Shown here: positions 11,757 through 21,895 of the stretch, one piece after another | Layout of the letters: each line of letters opens with the position of its first letter | Numbering within the stretch: position 1 is the first letter of the stretch | Source of the DNA: Elmis aenea | Taxonomy: Eukaryota; Arthropoda; Insecta; Coleoptera; Elmidae | Direction of reading: 5' to 3' | DNA length: 64,000 nt | NCBI GenBank assembly: GCA_947652605.1 | Contig: OX393578.1 | Location: 53,265,415-53,329,414, forward strand | Notes under the pieces: generated by a model | What the model saw: only the letters and a program-made list of their open reading frames with translations | What the model was told of the DNA's origin: nothing | The model's database searches: none | Program-made: the position numbers and the translations under genes

Positions 11757-12290
11757 GTTATCCATAATACAATCTTGGTTTCCGGGTTTGGAACCGCGTC
11801 TTCTATATTTAGAAGTAGTTGACGTTTCGACCATTGTATCTTGGTCTTTTTCAAAACGACTAACTTGTAAGGGATGTTGCTGGGTTTATATATCCAGCTT
11901 GTGGAGGCGTGGCGTTCCGCTTGATGGGTTTGTTCTGCCTCAGTGATTTTGTGATGACTGGTTTCCAGATGTTTGGGAGTTGTATGCCTGTGTCTCTGTT
12001 GTAGTTGTTTGGGGCATTTAGATATTGGTTGGTACAGGACACAACATCCTCTTCAGAGAAACAAAACTACTGGACCGCGCAAACCATTTCTGGCCAAGAT
12101 TATATCGAGAATCATTGGAAATCATCAAGAACCCAAACAACTACAACAGAGACACAGGCATACAACTACCAAACATCTGGAAACCAGTCATCACAAAATC
12201 ACTGAGGCACAACAAATCCATCAAGCGGAACGCCACGCCTCCACAAGCTGGATATATAAACCCAGCAACATCGCTCACAAATTAGTCGTT

Positions 12291-12318
12291 TTGAAAAAGA
12301 CCAATGGTCGAAACGTCA
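12291..12318 (+). other. Hammerhead-ribozyme-like motif in Penelope-like end (decayed)
   Basis: TTGAAAAAGACCA is followed by TGGTC, then GAAAC and GTC. GACCA and TGGTC can form a short stem directly in front of GAAA, as stem II does in a hammerhead ribozyme; Penelope-like elements are known to carry hammerheads in their terminal repeats. The CUGANGA box is altered (C to U, G to A, one extra A), so activity is unlikely. Related copies are at 11821-11853 and 46920-46952, both minus strand. Confidence 0.35.
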
Positions 12319-12348
12319 ACTACTTCTAAATATAGAAGACGCAACATG

Positions 12349-12381
<33 letters not shown>
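12349..12381 (+). repeat. (AAC)n microsatellite
   Basis: Eleven units of CAA/AAC in a row lie inside the right Penelope-like end, interrupting the terminal sequence between GACGCAACATG and ATGAAGAGGTTCC. The inverted copy at 11.8 kb lacks it, so it expanded after duplication. Confidence 0.95.
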
Positions 12382-12382
<1 letters not shown>

Positions 12383-12864
12383 TGAAGAGGTTCCAAACCC
12401 GGAAACCAAGATTGTATTATGTTTAAAAGACTGTTCTTTAAAGTAAAAAAGAAATATAAGTTACTGTCCGAAAATTGGAAAATCTTACCGGTAAATCCTA
12501 GCACTTACCACAGTGAGGTGGTACAAAACCAAAAAAACTTCTACACGCTCTCATTCCGGGCGGTTACGTATGTTTTTATTAAAAAAAGCTTTAACCAATA
12601 TTTTACCTGACCCTAGTCCATTTGGTCAGCAACAGTGGATCAAGTTAATAGTTGTATCTACAGCTTTTTTTAAAAATAAATAACGAAAATGAAGCTAATT
12701 TCCTCCATTTAGCTGCTCACATTCTTCATACCTTGGTCGAAGTCGTGAAATTTTGAGAGCTTTTATAACATAAAATCAAGTGGTGTTGTATATGTTTTTA
12801 GCAGATTGGTCAATAACTTAACAAAAAACTAAAGCAAAACAAATAAGAAACGTATCAGTACTAG

Positions 12865-13693
12865 TTAGGGTTTCTTTCCCGGGATCCCGGTCCATTTTAA
12901 GCTATTTTATATTTCCCGGGAAATGCTTTTTGTTCCGGGAATTCCCGGGATTTCAAAAAAGTGTTATTTTCGTTTATTTTGTGCTAAGATCTTTGTAATA
13001 CTATCATAACTTATCAGAATTTTATGCTTATAATGTCTTTACTAACAGTAAATTATGGAAAAACTTTATTTTTATTTCAAAATATTTTTTCTTATTTAGT
13101 ATGGCGCAAAGAAGCCCGGTCTCCATGACAAAGTTAATATCTTCATTAATACTTTTACAGTTTAATTTTTGTGTACCCTGATAATTCAAAGCAAAATAGC
13201 TTATAAATGAAATTTTATTGATAACGAAGTTTCTTTGCTGCTAGATGCTCTCAAGACAATTTCACCTATATCAATAGAGACTGAGAGAGCATTTTATGCA
13301 GCAGGACTTTTTGTTAATAAATTAAGAAAAAGACTAATTGACTGAAGCACAGATCACCTTTGTTTTGTTAAATCACATTACAAAAATTCATTGTAAAAAT
13401 TATATTATTGTATTCATAAACATGATATTGCAATAGAAAGGTTATAATTTCCAAATGTATGTTTCTCTCACTTTTTTTTATTGAATTATTTATAATAATC
13501 ATCGAGCAAAATGTATTACGTATATGATTTGGAGTTGTTTTTAAGTAATAAACCGCTCCCTTTTTTTTGTGTCTTATATTTAAAAATATTGACATAATTT
13601 ATTACATCCCGGGATCCCGGGAAATCCCCGGACAAAGGCCGATTTCTTCCCGGAATCCCGGGACAAGCAAAATGGTCAAATATGAGAAACCCT
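12865..13693. mobile_element. hAT-type element, TAGGGTTTCTC family, copy 2
   Basis: It begins TTAGGGTTTCTTTCCCGGGA and ends GGTCAAATATGAGAAACCCT. The 8 bp AGTACTAG occur on both sides (12857-12864 and 13694-13701). The ends and the CCCGGGAT-rich subterminal blocks match the MITE at 9282-9711, inverted relative to it. The centre, about 13160-13560, is AT-rich with no transposase. Confidence 0.8.
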
Positions 13694-13829
13694 AGTACTA
13701 GGTATTTGCAGTACCTATGAAAATTATAATACACTATTTGCAACGTAACTAAAAAGGCTAAAAGACCACAAATGATGGAATCTCCAAAAAGGAAAAACCA
13801 CAACGAATGGGCCAGAATTGACTAAGAAA

Positions 13830-14890
13830 AAACTGATGTATTTCCCTAATATTTTGAACAGGTTTTCACTCCTCATGTAAACAATACAGATGCCGAAATG
13901 GACAGTTTTCTAGACAAACCATTCAAAATGAGTCTGCCAATTAAAAATCTTACATATTCTGAGTAAAAACCGAAATCAATAACCTTATAACTAAAAAAGC
14001 CCCGGGGTATGATCTAATAAATTGCAGAATACTGACCGAGCTGCCTCCTACAGGGATCCAGTACTTAAGAATACTATACAACTCCATTACAACAACAAAG
14101 TACTGGCCCTGTCAACAGAAGTTTGCGCAAATAGTACTGATACCAAAACCAGGCAAACCCCAGCAGGAAGTTACTTCAAACCGACCAATCAGCCTGCTTC
14201 CACTGATGTGAAAAATGTTGGAAAGGCTTTTTTTTTAAGAATGCATAATGGCGATATTCCTGAGGAAATTCTTCCCAATCAACAGTTTGGGTTCAGAAGG
14301 CACCACTCCGCCATCCAACAATGCCAGCGAATTGTAACAATAATTAATCAACATTAGATTTGAAGTTTGCAGTTTACATAGACATCCAACAGTCTTTTGA
14401 AAATGTATGGCATAAAGGTGTTCTCTACAAAATCAAAACACGCATGCCAAGTGAGTATTATTTACATCTAAAGTCCTACCTCTCCGGAAAAAGGTCATTA
14501 TTGTCACTGGAAAACAAGATCTACTGTACAAAGCAGTAATCAAACCAGTGTGGACTTACAAGATAATGGGGATGCTCAAGTAAGCCGAATGTAAATATCA
14601 TACAAAGATTCCAAGTCAATATGCTGAGAATTATAATAGGAGCTCCATGGTATGTAACTAACTTTACCTTACATACAGACATAAACTTCATAGAAGACGA
14701 ACGTGGAAGAAGAGCCAAGAAAAACTTGGACAGACTTCAAAGCCATCCCAATGAGCTAGCGTTGGACCTTACTCAGGTGGTAAATTCGGGAGGATATGGC
14801 CAAATGAGCTAAGATAATAATAAGTCTCCAGCGGGATGACATCGAAGGATGACCTTCTCCTCATGACAAGAAAAGCCATAGAATTAGCTC
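13830..14890 (+). pseudogene. Jockey-type reverse transcriptase remnant with 3' UTR
   Basis: Blocks on the plus strand in order are KKAPGYDLI-like sequence near 13995, LIPKPGKP near 14130-14160, RPISLLP-like sequence near 14180, PNQQFGFRRHHSAIQQCQRI (about 14275-14335), LKFAVYIDIQQSFENVWHKG (about 14358-14415, first Asp block), YLHLKSYLSGKRSLLSLENK (about 14462-14520), then AVIKPVWTY, QRFQSKMLRIIIGAPWYVTN-like sequence (about 14610-14665) and HPNELALDLT (about 14745). The catalytic FADD segment is missing: the text jumps from the fingers/palm to the C-terminal domain, so there is an internal deletion as well as several frameshifts. GGGATGACATCGAAGGATGA near 14832 looks like a Jockey 3' UTR. 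It is inactive. Confidence 0.8.
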
Positions 14891-16028
14891 ATAGAGCTAT
14901 TTTTTTGTGTATACACATTTATGTAAAAGTTCTATAATATGCATTTTAATTTAAAAAAGAATATAAAAATGTACTAGGTATATGTTGCATTTGTACATCC
15001 TCCCAGATAAACATAAGTAATGTATATTTAATATTTAATTCGCTGGTCCACCTTTTACCATCCAACCCGGAAAAGCGATTCTACTGTAAACACGCACCAA
15101 CAAGTTAGTTGATAATTCCGGTGCGCGCTTCACTTAACACAAATTTCATCTATCGAATAGTAATTTACAATATCTGCATTAAGACTTTTCCCACAAGTTA
15201 CCCAAAGACATAATGAAAGCTGCGTGGGAGAGACTAATTGGTGAAGATCACAATGCATGACGTAACTATATCGAAGTTACACAAATTTCCGCTTGCCTTA
15301 ACATCTTGCCTACCGTTTCCTTGGCAATGACTATCCTGTATGACATTAGGGTGACTTGACATAGAATCTTTCGACTATAAATAATTAGTTTTGATGTGCG
15401 GAGATTTATTACGCGAGGAAGTTGTTCGAACGAACCGGAATCGAGTTCAAAGGACAAAGTGCACCAATAACAAAAATTTTATTTTAAGGAAGTATCAAAG
15501 TTGGGTTATATCACTTTGGAGAACAAATTAATTACTGGTAAATTAATTTAAGTTTAACTGAAAAATCACCTAACTTATTTTTAGAAAGAATCAATTCTGG
15601 AAATAATCTGTACTAATTTCGAGATTATTTTCTTAAAAAAAGTTAATTATAGAATAATATACAATACATGATATATAATAGTGAAAAGACGGTAATCTTG
15701 AAACTATAGGAAGTGATTCCATAAAAACTGTATTTAGTGTGGATAGCTATGGTGACCATATTTTTTTAAAGAAAATATAGAACACAACGGAAATCCATAC
15801 CAAACCATGTCGGATGCCTCCGTTAAAAAAAAAAATAACATTTTCTTAGTGGTCTTAAGACGAACACAAAAATTTAATTTAAAAGAATTTTTCAAGTCAG
15901 TAACAAAAATAAAATATAACAATTTATTTTAATACAGAACACAAATATAATAACAAGGTACTGTAATTAATAAGTAGTACCAATAATTTACATTTTTATT
16001 TTACTTTTAATGATATTTTTGAAAGATA
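14891..16028. other. Unassigned sequence
   Basis: Only short open frames (15266-15457 and 15734-15922, both minus) with no motif. Nothing else is recognised. Confidence 0.4.
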
Positions 16029-16030
16029 TA

Positions 16031-16934
16031 CAGGGATGCGCAAAAGTATGGAAACAGACAAATATCTAAAACAGCATTAAAGACACTACAATGCAGTTTT
16101 GAATCTAAGCTTATCATAATTTCGGATTCGATGAAAATACTGAAGTTGCAATACGACTTCCCGTTCAACCGAAAACGGACTCAAACTTTGAAATTGTAAA
16201 TGGAACGCCCTGTTTATTTTTATATTTTTGGATTCCCCTTAAAACTAACTTTAATTGTTAGAGCAACATAATACTTTCGAGTAGGCTATGAAGGTAGGCA
16301 GCGGTAATTTTGGAACAATAACCTACTCAAAAATATTACGTTGCCCTAAGAATCTACAACAAAATCCCGATATCTCGAAAAATATCAGTTTTGGGTTTAA
16401 AACATGGTTAATGTTTTTGAAAGACGATCAAATTTTCTACTAGACTATGCAAAAACATATAGGGCATTGTATTTAAGAAAATTGAGTTGACGATGTTTAA
16501 AATTCCAGAAGTTTGATCGTAAAAAACACCCTGTATAATATTTTTTAAATGTAGCTAGCGCAAAGTGTGAATTAATGTATTGTCAATCTACTTTTCGAAC
16601 GAAACTCTACTGCCTTTTTAAAAAAGTGTTAAAAAAATTTTAAGTGCTGTAGTAGCTCAAAATTTTAATGAAAATGTAAATTTTATGAAAACGGTTGACC
16701 TATAGAACCTAATACATTTTTAATGTACATTTTAAGAGCAATCCAAAAATATAAAAATATACAGTGTGTTGCATTTAAAATTTCAAAGTTTGAGTCCGTT
16801 TTCGGTTGAACCAGAAGTCGTATTGCAACCTAACCTAACCTAACCTACGATAACGCTTAGATTCCTAATTTCATTAAAGTATCTTTAATGATGTTTTAGA
16901 TATTTGTCTGTTTCCATACATTTGCGCATCCCTG
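16031..16934. mobile_element. Palindromic TA-CAGGGATGCG element W
   Basis: The left end CAGGGATGCGCAAAAGTATG and the right end CATACATTTGCGCATCCCTG are inverted, each followed by TA. The arms share ACAGACAAATATCTAAAACA and CGACTTCCGGTTCAACCGAA-type sequence in opposite orientation. The centre (about 16540-16770) contains a module also found in V: AATGTAGCTAGCGCAAAGTG and AAACGGTTGACTT/CT. Internal degenerate ends such as AACACCCTGTATAA (about 16525) and TATACAGTGTGTTGC (about 16757) suggest a composite origin. No coding capacity. Confidence 0.8.
16829..16848 (+). repeat. Interstitial telomere-type (CCTAA)n run
   Basis: CCTAA is repeated with a final CCTAC, the complement of the insect telomere unit TTAGG. 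It sits in the right arm of palindrome W. The left arm has ordinary arm sequence (about 30 bp, 16112-16148 region) at the mirror position, so the run replaced arm sequence. Confidence 0.8.
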
Positions 16935-16936
16935 TA

Positions 16937-17477
16937 TATTTTTTAAAAGTAATTTTTGTGTTTATGTAATCAGACAATTTTACACAGTTCGTATTATTAT
17001 TACATTTGGTGTAAATAAACTGCAAGCGTCCAGTGTTTCGGCTCTCAATTTATTTTTCTTTGGTATATATTTTATTTATGATAAAAAAGACCCTTCAGCG
17101 TTTGAACCCGGCAAACTAAAAGCATGCTGCTTAACAGCCAGCGATAAGTATTTAAAATTTATTAAATTTGCAAAGAAATGTAATTATATTGCAATCTATT
17201 TTTGTCCAACGGTTATTAAACTTTCCTGCCATCCTTGTAATTTTTCTTTGGATACAAAGTTTTTGATGCAACAAGTTTCATCAAACAGATCACTTTTTTG
17301 TGTAGTTTTATTTTACTGTAAACGAAAAGATATATTTTTTTTACTTTGTATTAAAAGGGATTTCATTTAAAAAGATACGGTCAATATGATCGTTTTTATG
17401 TAGTTATGGCATGAATTACAATAACAACAAAATTTACTGACTGATATGACTGAGTGTTTGAACATTGCATATTCACC
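16937..17477. other. Unassigned spacer between W and a hAT MITE
   Basis: AT-rich, with no gene. A vaguely tRNA-like stretch near 17090-17150 did not fold as a tRNA (see rejected items). Confidence 0.4.
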
Positions 17478-17485
17478 AATTAACT

Positions 17486-17753
17486 TAGTGGTTTCCAATC
17501 TTTTTGTACCTCCGCCCCACTTTTACATTAAAAAAAATTGTGCCCCCCTCACTTTTCGTACCAATCTAGTTTCATAAAAACTGTCCTGATACAATAATAA
17601 TTTAATGGGCTTCAAAACAATATACCATAATTTGTATAAATAAAGTTTTTGTTTGTTTGTAATCTAAAATGATATTTTGGTAAGTGCTGTGCGCACCTCT
17701 TGCAATAGTCTGGCGCCCCCTAGGGGGGGCGCCCCACATGTTGGAAACCACAG
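17486..17753. mobile_element. hAT-type MITE (TAGTGGTTTCCAA ends)
   Basis: The ends TAGTGGTTTCCAA and TTGGAAACCACAG are inverted, and the exact 8-bp duplication AATTAACT flanks the element (17478-17485 and 17754-17761). Subterminal runs of C (left) and GGCGCCCCCTAGGGGGGGCG (right) are striking. At 268 bp it is non-coding and depends on a hAT transposase elsewhere. Confidence 0.9.
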
Positions 17754-18694
17754 AATTAACTGATGAAGCAATGAAAGATTACGAACTAAGCATCTTATTT
17801 CAGTTAATGAATAGGTAATTCAAACTTACAAAAAACAAAAGGAAATCAAACAAAACATTTTAAAAGCTGCAACAATAGTTTTATCAGCAAAATGAAAAAA
17901 GATGAACTTTGATGTGCTGATTTTTAAAGCTTAACGTTATTAGATCTAAATCTGATTATACAGGGTGCACCACGACCCTGAGATTCTTCGATAGCTCCTT
18001 TATTAATGAAAATATTAAAAAATGTTTAATACAAATATTGTGCGAACTTATTTTCTACATAACCTAAAATTATTTTCAAATATACAGGGTGTTTCGTTTG
18101 ACCGGCACATATAAAAGTTTAATTTTTTTAAATAGAACACCCTGTATATTTTTATATTTTTGGATTCCTCTTAAAATTTACTTAAAAAAATGTATAAGGT
18201 TATGTGGGTCTTAAGTCAACCCTTTTCGTAAAATTTACATTTTTGTGAAAATTTTGAGCGATACAGCACTTTAAATTTTTTTTTACATTGAAGTTATTTA
18301 AAAAAGCGGTAAAATTTCGTTTAAAATTTAGATTGACAATAGAATAATTAACACTTTGCGCTAGCTACATTTTAAAAATATTATACAGGGTGTTTTTTAC
18401 GCTTGGTCAAACTTGTGAAACTTTAAACATCGATAAGTCATTTTTCTTAAACGCAACACCCTGTATATTTTTACATTTTCTTGTAGAGAATTTAATTGTC
18501 TTTCGAAATTATTAAGCATGCCCTATACCTAAAGTTAATATTTTTCGAGCTATCTCGATTTAGTATTACTAAGGCAATATTTTAAAGTCGGCCATGGACG
18601 TAAGTCGTAATTTTTCAAAGAATTTTTAAACAAAAGAATAAAAAGAGCTGCAACTTTAATTTTAGGCTAAAAATGTACCCCATTTACCCGAAAT

Positions 18695-18956
18695 TTATCG
18701 TATAAATTGTTCAAGATTATGTCCTTGTTGTACGTACAGCCGTAGACGTTGTCTGAAAGACTCTATCTCCCTTTATAACATTTCGGGGGTTATACCATCA
18801 AAAGCAACACGAATCCTGTTCTGCACATCTTCAGCAGTTGTTGGGGGGTCTTGATACACCTGTTTTATGGGTCCCCACAAACATAAATCTATAGGGGTAA
18901 GATCAGGTGACCTAGGTGGCCAGGAGATTGGTCTACCTCGCCCTATCCATCTATAC
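18695..18956 (-). pseudogene. Mariner-like transposase C-terminus (left arm of V)
   Basis: The minus strand reads YRWIGRGRPISWPPRSPDLT and continues PIDLCLWGPIKQVYQDPP, AEDVQNRIRVAFDGITPEML, one stop, then RLRLYVQQGHNLEQFIR and a final stop at 18695-18697. WPPRSPDLTPIDLCLWG is the block holding the third catalytic acidic residue of IS630-Tc1-mariner transposases, and ITPEML is common near their C-termini. About 85 codons remain in a single frame with only one internal stop (TAA after ITPEML). The N-terminal DNA-binding domain and the first two catalytic Asp residues are absent; the sequence stops at the palindrome centre. It is a relic of the autonomous parent. Confidence 0.8.
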
Positions 18957-18975
18957 TGTGTTCGGCATTACTTGC

Positions 18976-19098
18976 TGTGTTGCTTTTAATGGTATAACCC
19001 CTGAAATGTTATCAGGAGTGCTAGAGTCTTTGAAACAACATCTACGGCTGTGCGTAGAACATGAACAAGGATATAATTTTAAACAATTTATACGATAA
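18976..19098 (+). pseudogene. Mariner-like transposase C-terminus (right arm of V)
   Basis: On the plus strand the right arm reads CVAFNGITPEMLSGVLESLK and then QHLRLCVEHEQGYNFKQFIR with a stop. This is the mirror copy of the minus-strand tail at 18695-18830, but diverged at many positions and without the internal stop. It lacks the SPDLTP block, so the inverted duplication covers only the last 40 or so codons of coding sequence plus the long non-coding arm. Confidence 0.75.
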
Positions 19099-19845
19099 AT
19101 TTCGGGGAAAAGGTGTACATTATCGGACTAAAATTAAAGTTGGAGCTCTTTTTATTCTTTTGTTTAAAAATTCTTTGAAAAATTACGACTTACGTCCATG
19201 GCCGACTTTAAAATATTTTAATTGCCTTAGTATTACTAATAAAAATCGAGATAGCTCGAAAAATATTAACTTTAGGTATAGGACATGCTTAATAATTTCG
19301 AAAGACAATTAAATTCTCTACAAGAAAATGTAAAAATATACAGGGTGTTGCATTTAAGAAAAATGACTTATCGATGTTTAAAGTTTCACAAGTTTGACCA
19401 AGCGTAAAAAACACCCTGTATAATATTTTTAAAATGTAGCTAGCGCAAAGTGTTAATTAATCTATTGTCAATCTCAATTTTAAACGAAATTTTGCCGCTT
19501 TTTTAAATAACTTTAATGTAAAAAAAAATTGAAAGTGCTGTTTCGCTCAAAATTTTCACAAAAATGTAAATTTTACGAAAACGGTTGACTTAAGACCCAT
19601 ATAACCTTTTACATTTTTTAAAGTAAATTTTAAGAAAAATCCAAAAATGTAAAAATATACAGGGTGTTCTATTTAAAAAAATTATACTTTTATATGTGCC
19701 GGTCAAACGAAACACCCTGTATATTTGAAAATAATTTTAGGTTATGTAGAAAATAGGTTCGCACAATATTTGTATTAAACATTTTTTGATATTTTCATTA
19801 ATAAAGGAGCTATCGAAGAATCTCAGGGTCGTAGTGCACCCTGTA

Positions 19846-20875
19846 TGTTAAGGCACGTAAATAAATAAGGCCAGCGTTTCTTGTCTCTTAACGTAGTAAA
19901 TGTTATAAATTCGAATACATGGGCAGTTAATTACTTTCATTTAAATTTGCTGTGTATAAAACTCAGGCAATATTTATTAGTTCGTTAAAACAAATGCAAT
20001 ATTTATTATGGTACTTAAGATTGGTGATCTTGTTTTGGTTCTGCAAAGTTTGCATGTATAAACAAAAGACAAATTATAGGTTTGCTTAGTTCGACACCAA
20101 ATTCAAACTTGTTTATCATGCAAATTATACTGCATCCTAACATTTTGTTAACCTCGAGATGAGAATAATTCAAATATGTTTCGTAGTTTTAATTTAGACT
20201 TGGGTTCGCGAGGGGGCCGCTCATATCCAGCAGCATACCTTAATAATTTCAACTGTTAACTCTATTGTTTGAGTTTGTCTGAAAGTTCCCTGTATTTTGT
20301 TCAGCTTCCTTTACAACCGAGAGCCATTCCAAGCTAACAGTAAGGGAAATATATCGTTTTGTTTCACAACGGAAAGCGATTACAAGACAATGTGGTTTAG
20401 ACACGAGAATTACCCGTTCGTCTTCGCTCCAAGTGTAATACAATTAAAACTGTCGGTGAAGAACACAAAGGTGTAGGCTATACTTCAAGAACTTAAGAAT
20501 TTAATTGTTTCTCAGAACAAAATATTTATTTTTACAAGTAGCACGAGTTTCATTACGAAGTTAAACAAACTAATAATTTCAGGTTGACACTGAAAACGGC
20601 CATTACGCTAAGACTACTCGTCTGCCGGCACAGGAAATTTGTAATTAAGGCAAAATCATAGAATGTAGTTGCAATCGACTTGTATTACAATACCTCTTAA
20701 ACAATATTGTAAATAATTAAAAAAAAATTAAATAAAAATGGTTTATATCCTTTTAGAGAATCTTCTGTTAAACTTGCTTCAAGTTTTGGAACTGGTCTAG
20801 CATTTCTTGTTCCTTAAAAAAAGCCTATTTATATCAATGAATGATTAACTAAAGAAAACCCAACGATTAATTATA
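19846..20875. other. Unassigned sequence
   Basis: No recognised coding or RNA feature. A somewhat GC-richer patch near 20200-20440 has an open 64-codon minus frame without motifs. Confidence 0.4.
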
Positions 20876-21300
20876 GTTATTTACGTAACAAGACTGGAAA
20901 ATATTTTACTGGACGAGTGGACAGTTTTTGGACGAGCCGTAGGCGAGTCCTGGAACATACGAGTCCAGTAGAGACACTTTACGGGTATGTTATGCACAAT
21001 ATTTTTTCGGCGTCCGCCACTGACACCAAAATCACTATCGTCACCATCCATAATAAAACAATAACTTAACAAACTACAGATGAAAACTCGCTTGGTAGTA
21101 CAATACGTTTTGTTTGACAGCACAAATCAACAAAACAACTCATCACCATGGCAAACAGCTACTTTCCAGTAAAGATAACCCATTACCATGGCAACCAGTT
21201 ACTGTTTCGCCTAGGCCAGTAAAGATGTATTTTCCAGCCTGAAAATTGATCGGATACAACTGATTTTCTGGACGGACGCAGAAAAATAATAATTACTACA
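20876..21300. repeat. Dispersed repeat A, copy 2
   Basis: The copy begins TTATTTACGTAACAAGACTG and runs through ATGGCAACCAGTTACT to TGATTTTCTGGACGGACGCA. It lacks the insertion seen in copy 3 at AAAATTGATCGG (about 21242), and so serves as the empty-site reference. The minus strand holds an 80-codon frame (20881-21123) with MDGDDSDFGVSGGRRKNIV. Confidence 0.8.
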
Positions 21301-21610
21301 CAAAAACGTGACGTTTTGAATATTGTTAAGACAGTATGACGCAACTAAAATTTAAACAACTAAATTTGGAAATAATTGACTTTTGTAAAACAGTGTACCA
21401 GTGTACATCAACAAAAACTTTCCGACTAGTGCAGTATTTTAATAAATAAATATTACAAAGACTAAACAACATCTCTGAAGACCAAACCAATCATATAAAA
21501 TAGTTATTTATGTATCAAGGCCGAAAAGTGTAACATTTTCGGCCGCGTAGTCGAGCCCAGCAAACAGGCAAGGCCGAAAAAGTACGTTTTGGCCGAGGTG
21601 TATATTACAT

Positions 21611-21895
21611 TTTTTGTGCGATCGAATTAAAAATAATTTAAATTTTTAGTAATTTTCAAAATTATAGGTTAGAAATACGTCACATTCTGTCACTAACAGA
21701 TGACGGCATATGTACTGCATTACCGGCCCTCTCCTTAGCAACGGCCGCAAAAGTTACTTTTTCGGCCGTTGCTAAGGGTAACGGCCTGAAAAGTAACTTT
21801 TACGGCCGTTGCTAAGGATAGGGCCGGTAATGCAGTACTTTATGGTTGCTAACGCGTCCGTCAAACAGCTGTTTCTAGTACGATCGCACAAAAAA
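21611..21895. mobile_element. Short palindromic element with GGCCG-rich core
   Basis: The outer inverted ends TTTTTGTGCGATCG and CGATCGCACAAAAA enclose a 19-bp perfect inverted pair GTACTGCATTACCGGCCCT (21712-21730) and its complement (21820-21838). Inside are repeated GGCCGTTGCTAAGG and AAAAGTTACTTTT blocks that can fold in several ways. Similar GGCCGAAAAGTGTAAC motifs lie just upstream (21510-21600), and TTACT..GGCCTAGGCC occurs in repeat A, so the two may be related. Confidence 0.6.

Larger units (their letters stand above)
11757..12422. mobile_element. Inverted pair of Penelope-like element ends with endonuclease C-terminus
   Basis: The right half reads on the plus strand as the C-terminal end of a Penelope-like protein: LFRETKLLDRANHFWPRLYR, then ESLEII, NRDTGIQLPNIWKPVI and ATPPQAGYINPATSL (about 12045-12285). 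The RLYRESLEI...NRD.G..L...W pattern resembles the region after the GIY-YIG endonuclease of Penelope-like elements. The left half carries a truncated inverted copy from NAPNNYNRDTGIQLPNIWKP to the same non-coding end (about 12016 down to 11762). Both halves end with GTCGAAACGTCAACTACTTC, TATAGAAGACGC and AACCCGGAAACCAAGATTGT. Inverted terminal copies are known for Penelope-like elements. Another terminal fragment lies at 46862-46955. Confidence 0.7.
17961..19843. mobile_element. Palindromic TA-CAGGGTGCACC element V carrying transposase coding sequence in both arms
   Basis: The outermost ends CAGGGTGCACCACGACCCTG and its reverse complement (the copy reads CACTACGACCCTG) are flanked by TA. The arms are about 940 bp each and mirror each other block by block. 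Inside each arm are further CAGGGTG/CACCCTG ends: 18085 and 18145 mirrored at 19664 and 19719, and 18386 and about 18464 mirrored at about 19340 and 19418. The centre contains the 3' part of a mariner-like transposase gene facing outward in both directions. This links CAGGGTG palindromes to IS630-Tc1-mariner transposases. The open frames at 19061-19312 are arm translations. Confidence 0.85.

Noticed and set aside
11757..12422. Paired LTRs of an LTR retrotransposon.
   Set aside because: The copies are inverted, not direct, and carry Penelope-like endonuclease sequence.
17090..17150. Possible tRNA or tRNA-derived SINE on the minus strand (GGGTTCAAACG, GGCTGTTAAGCAGCATG).
   Set aside because: The putative T stem does not pair (CCGGG against GCTGA) and no acceptor stem was found.
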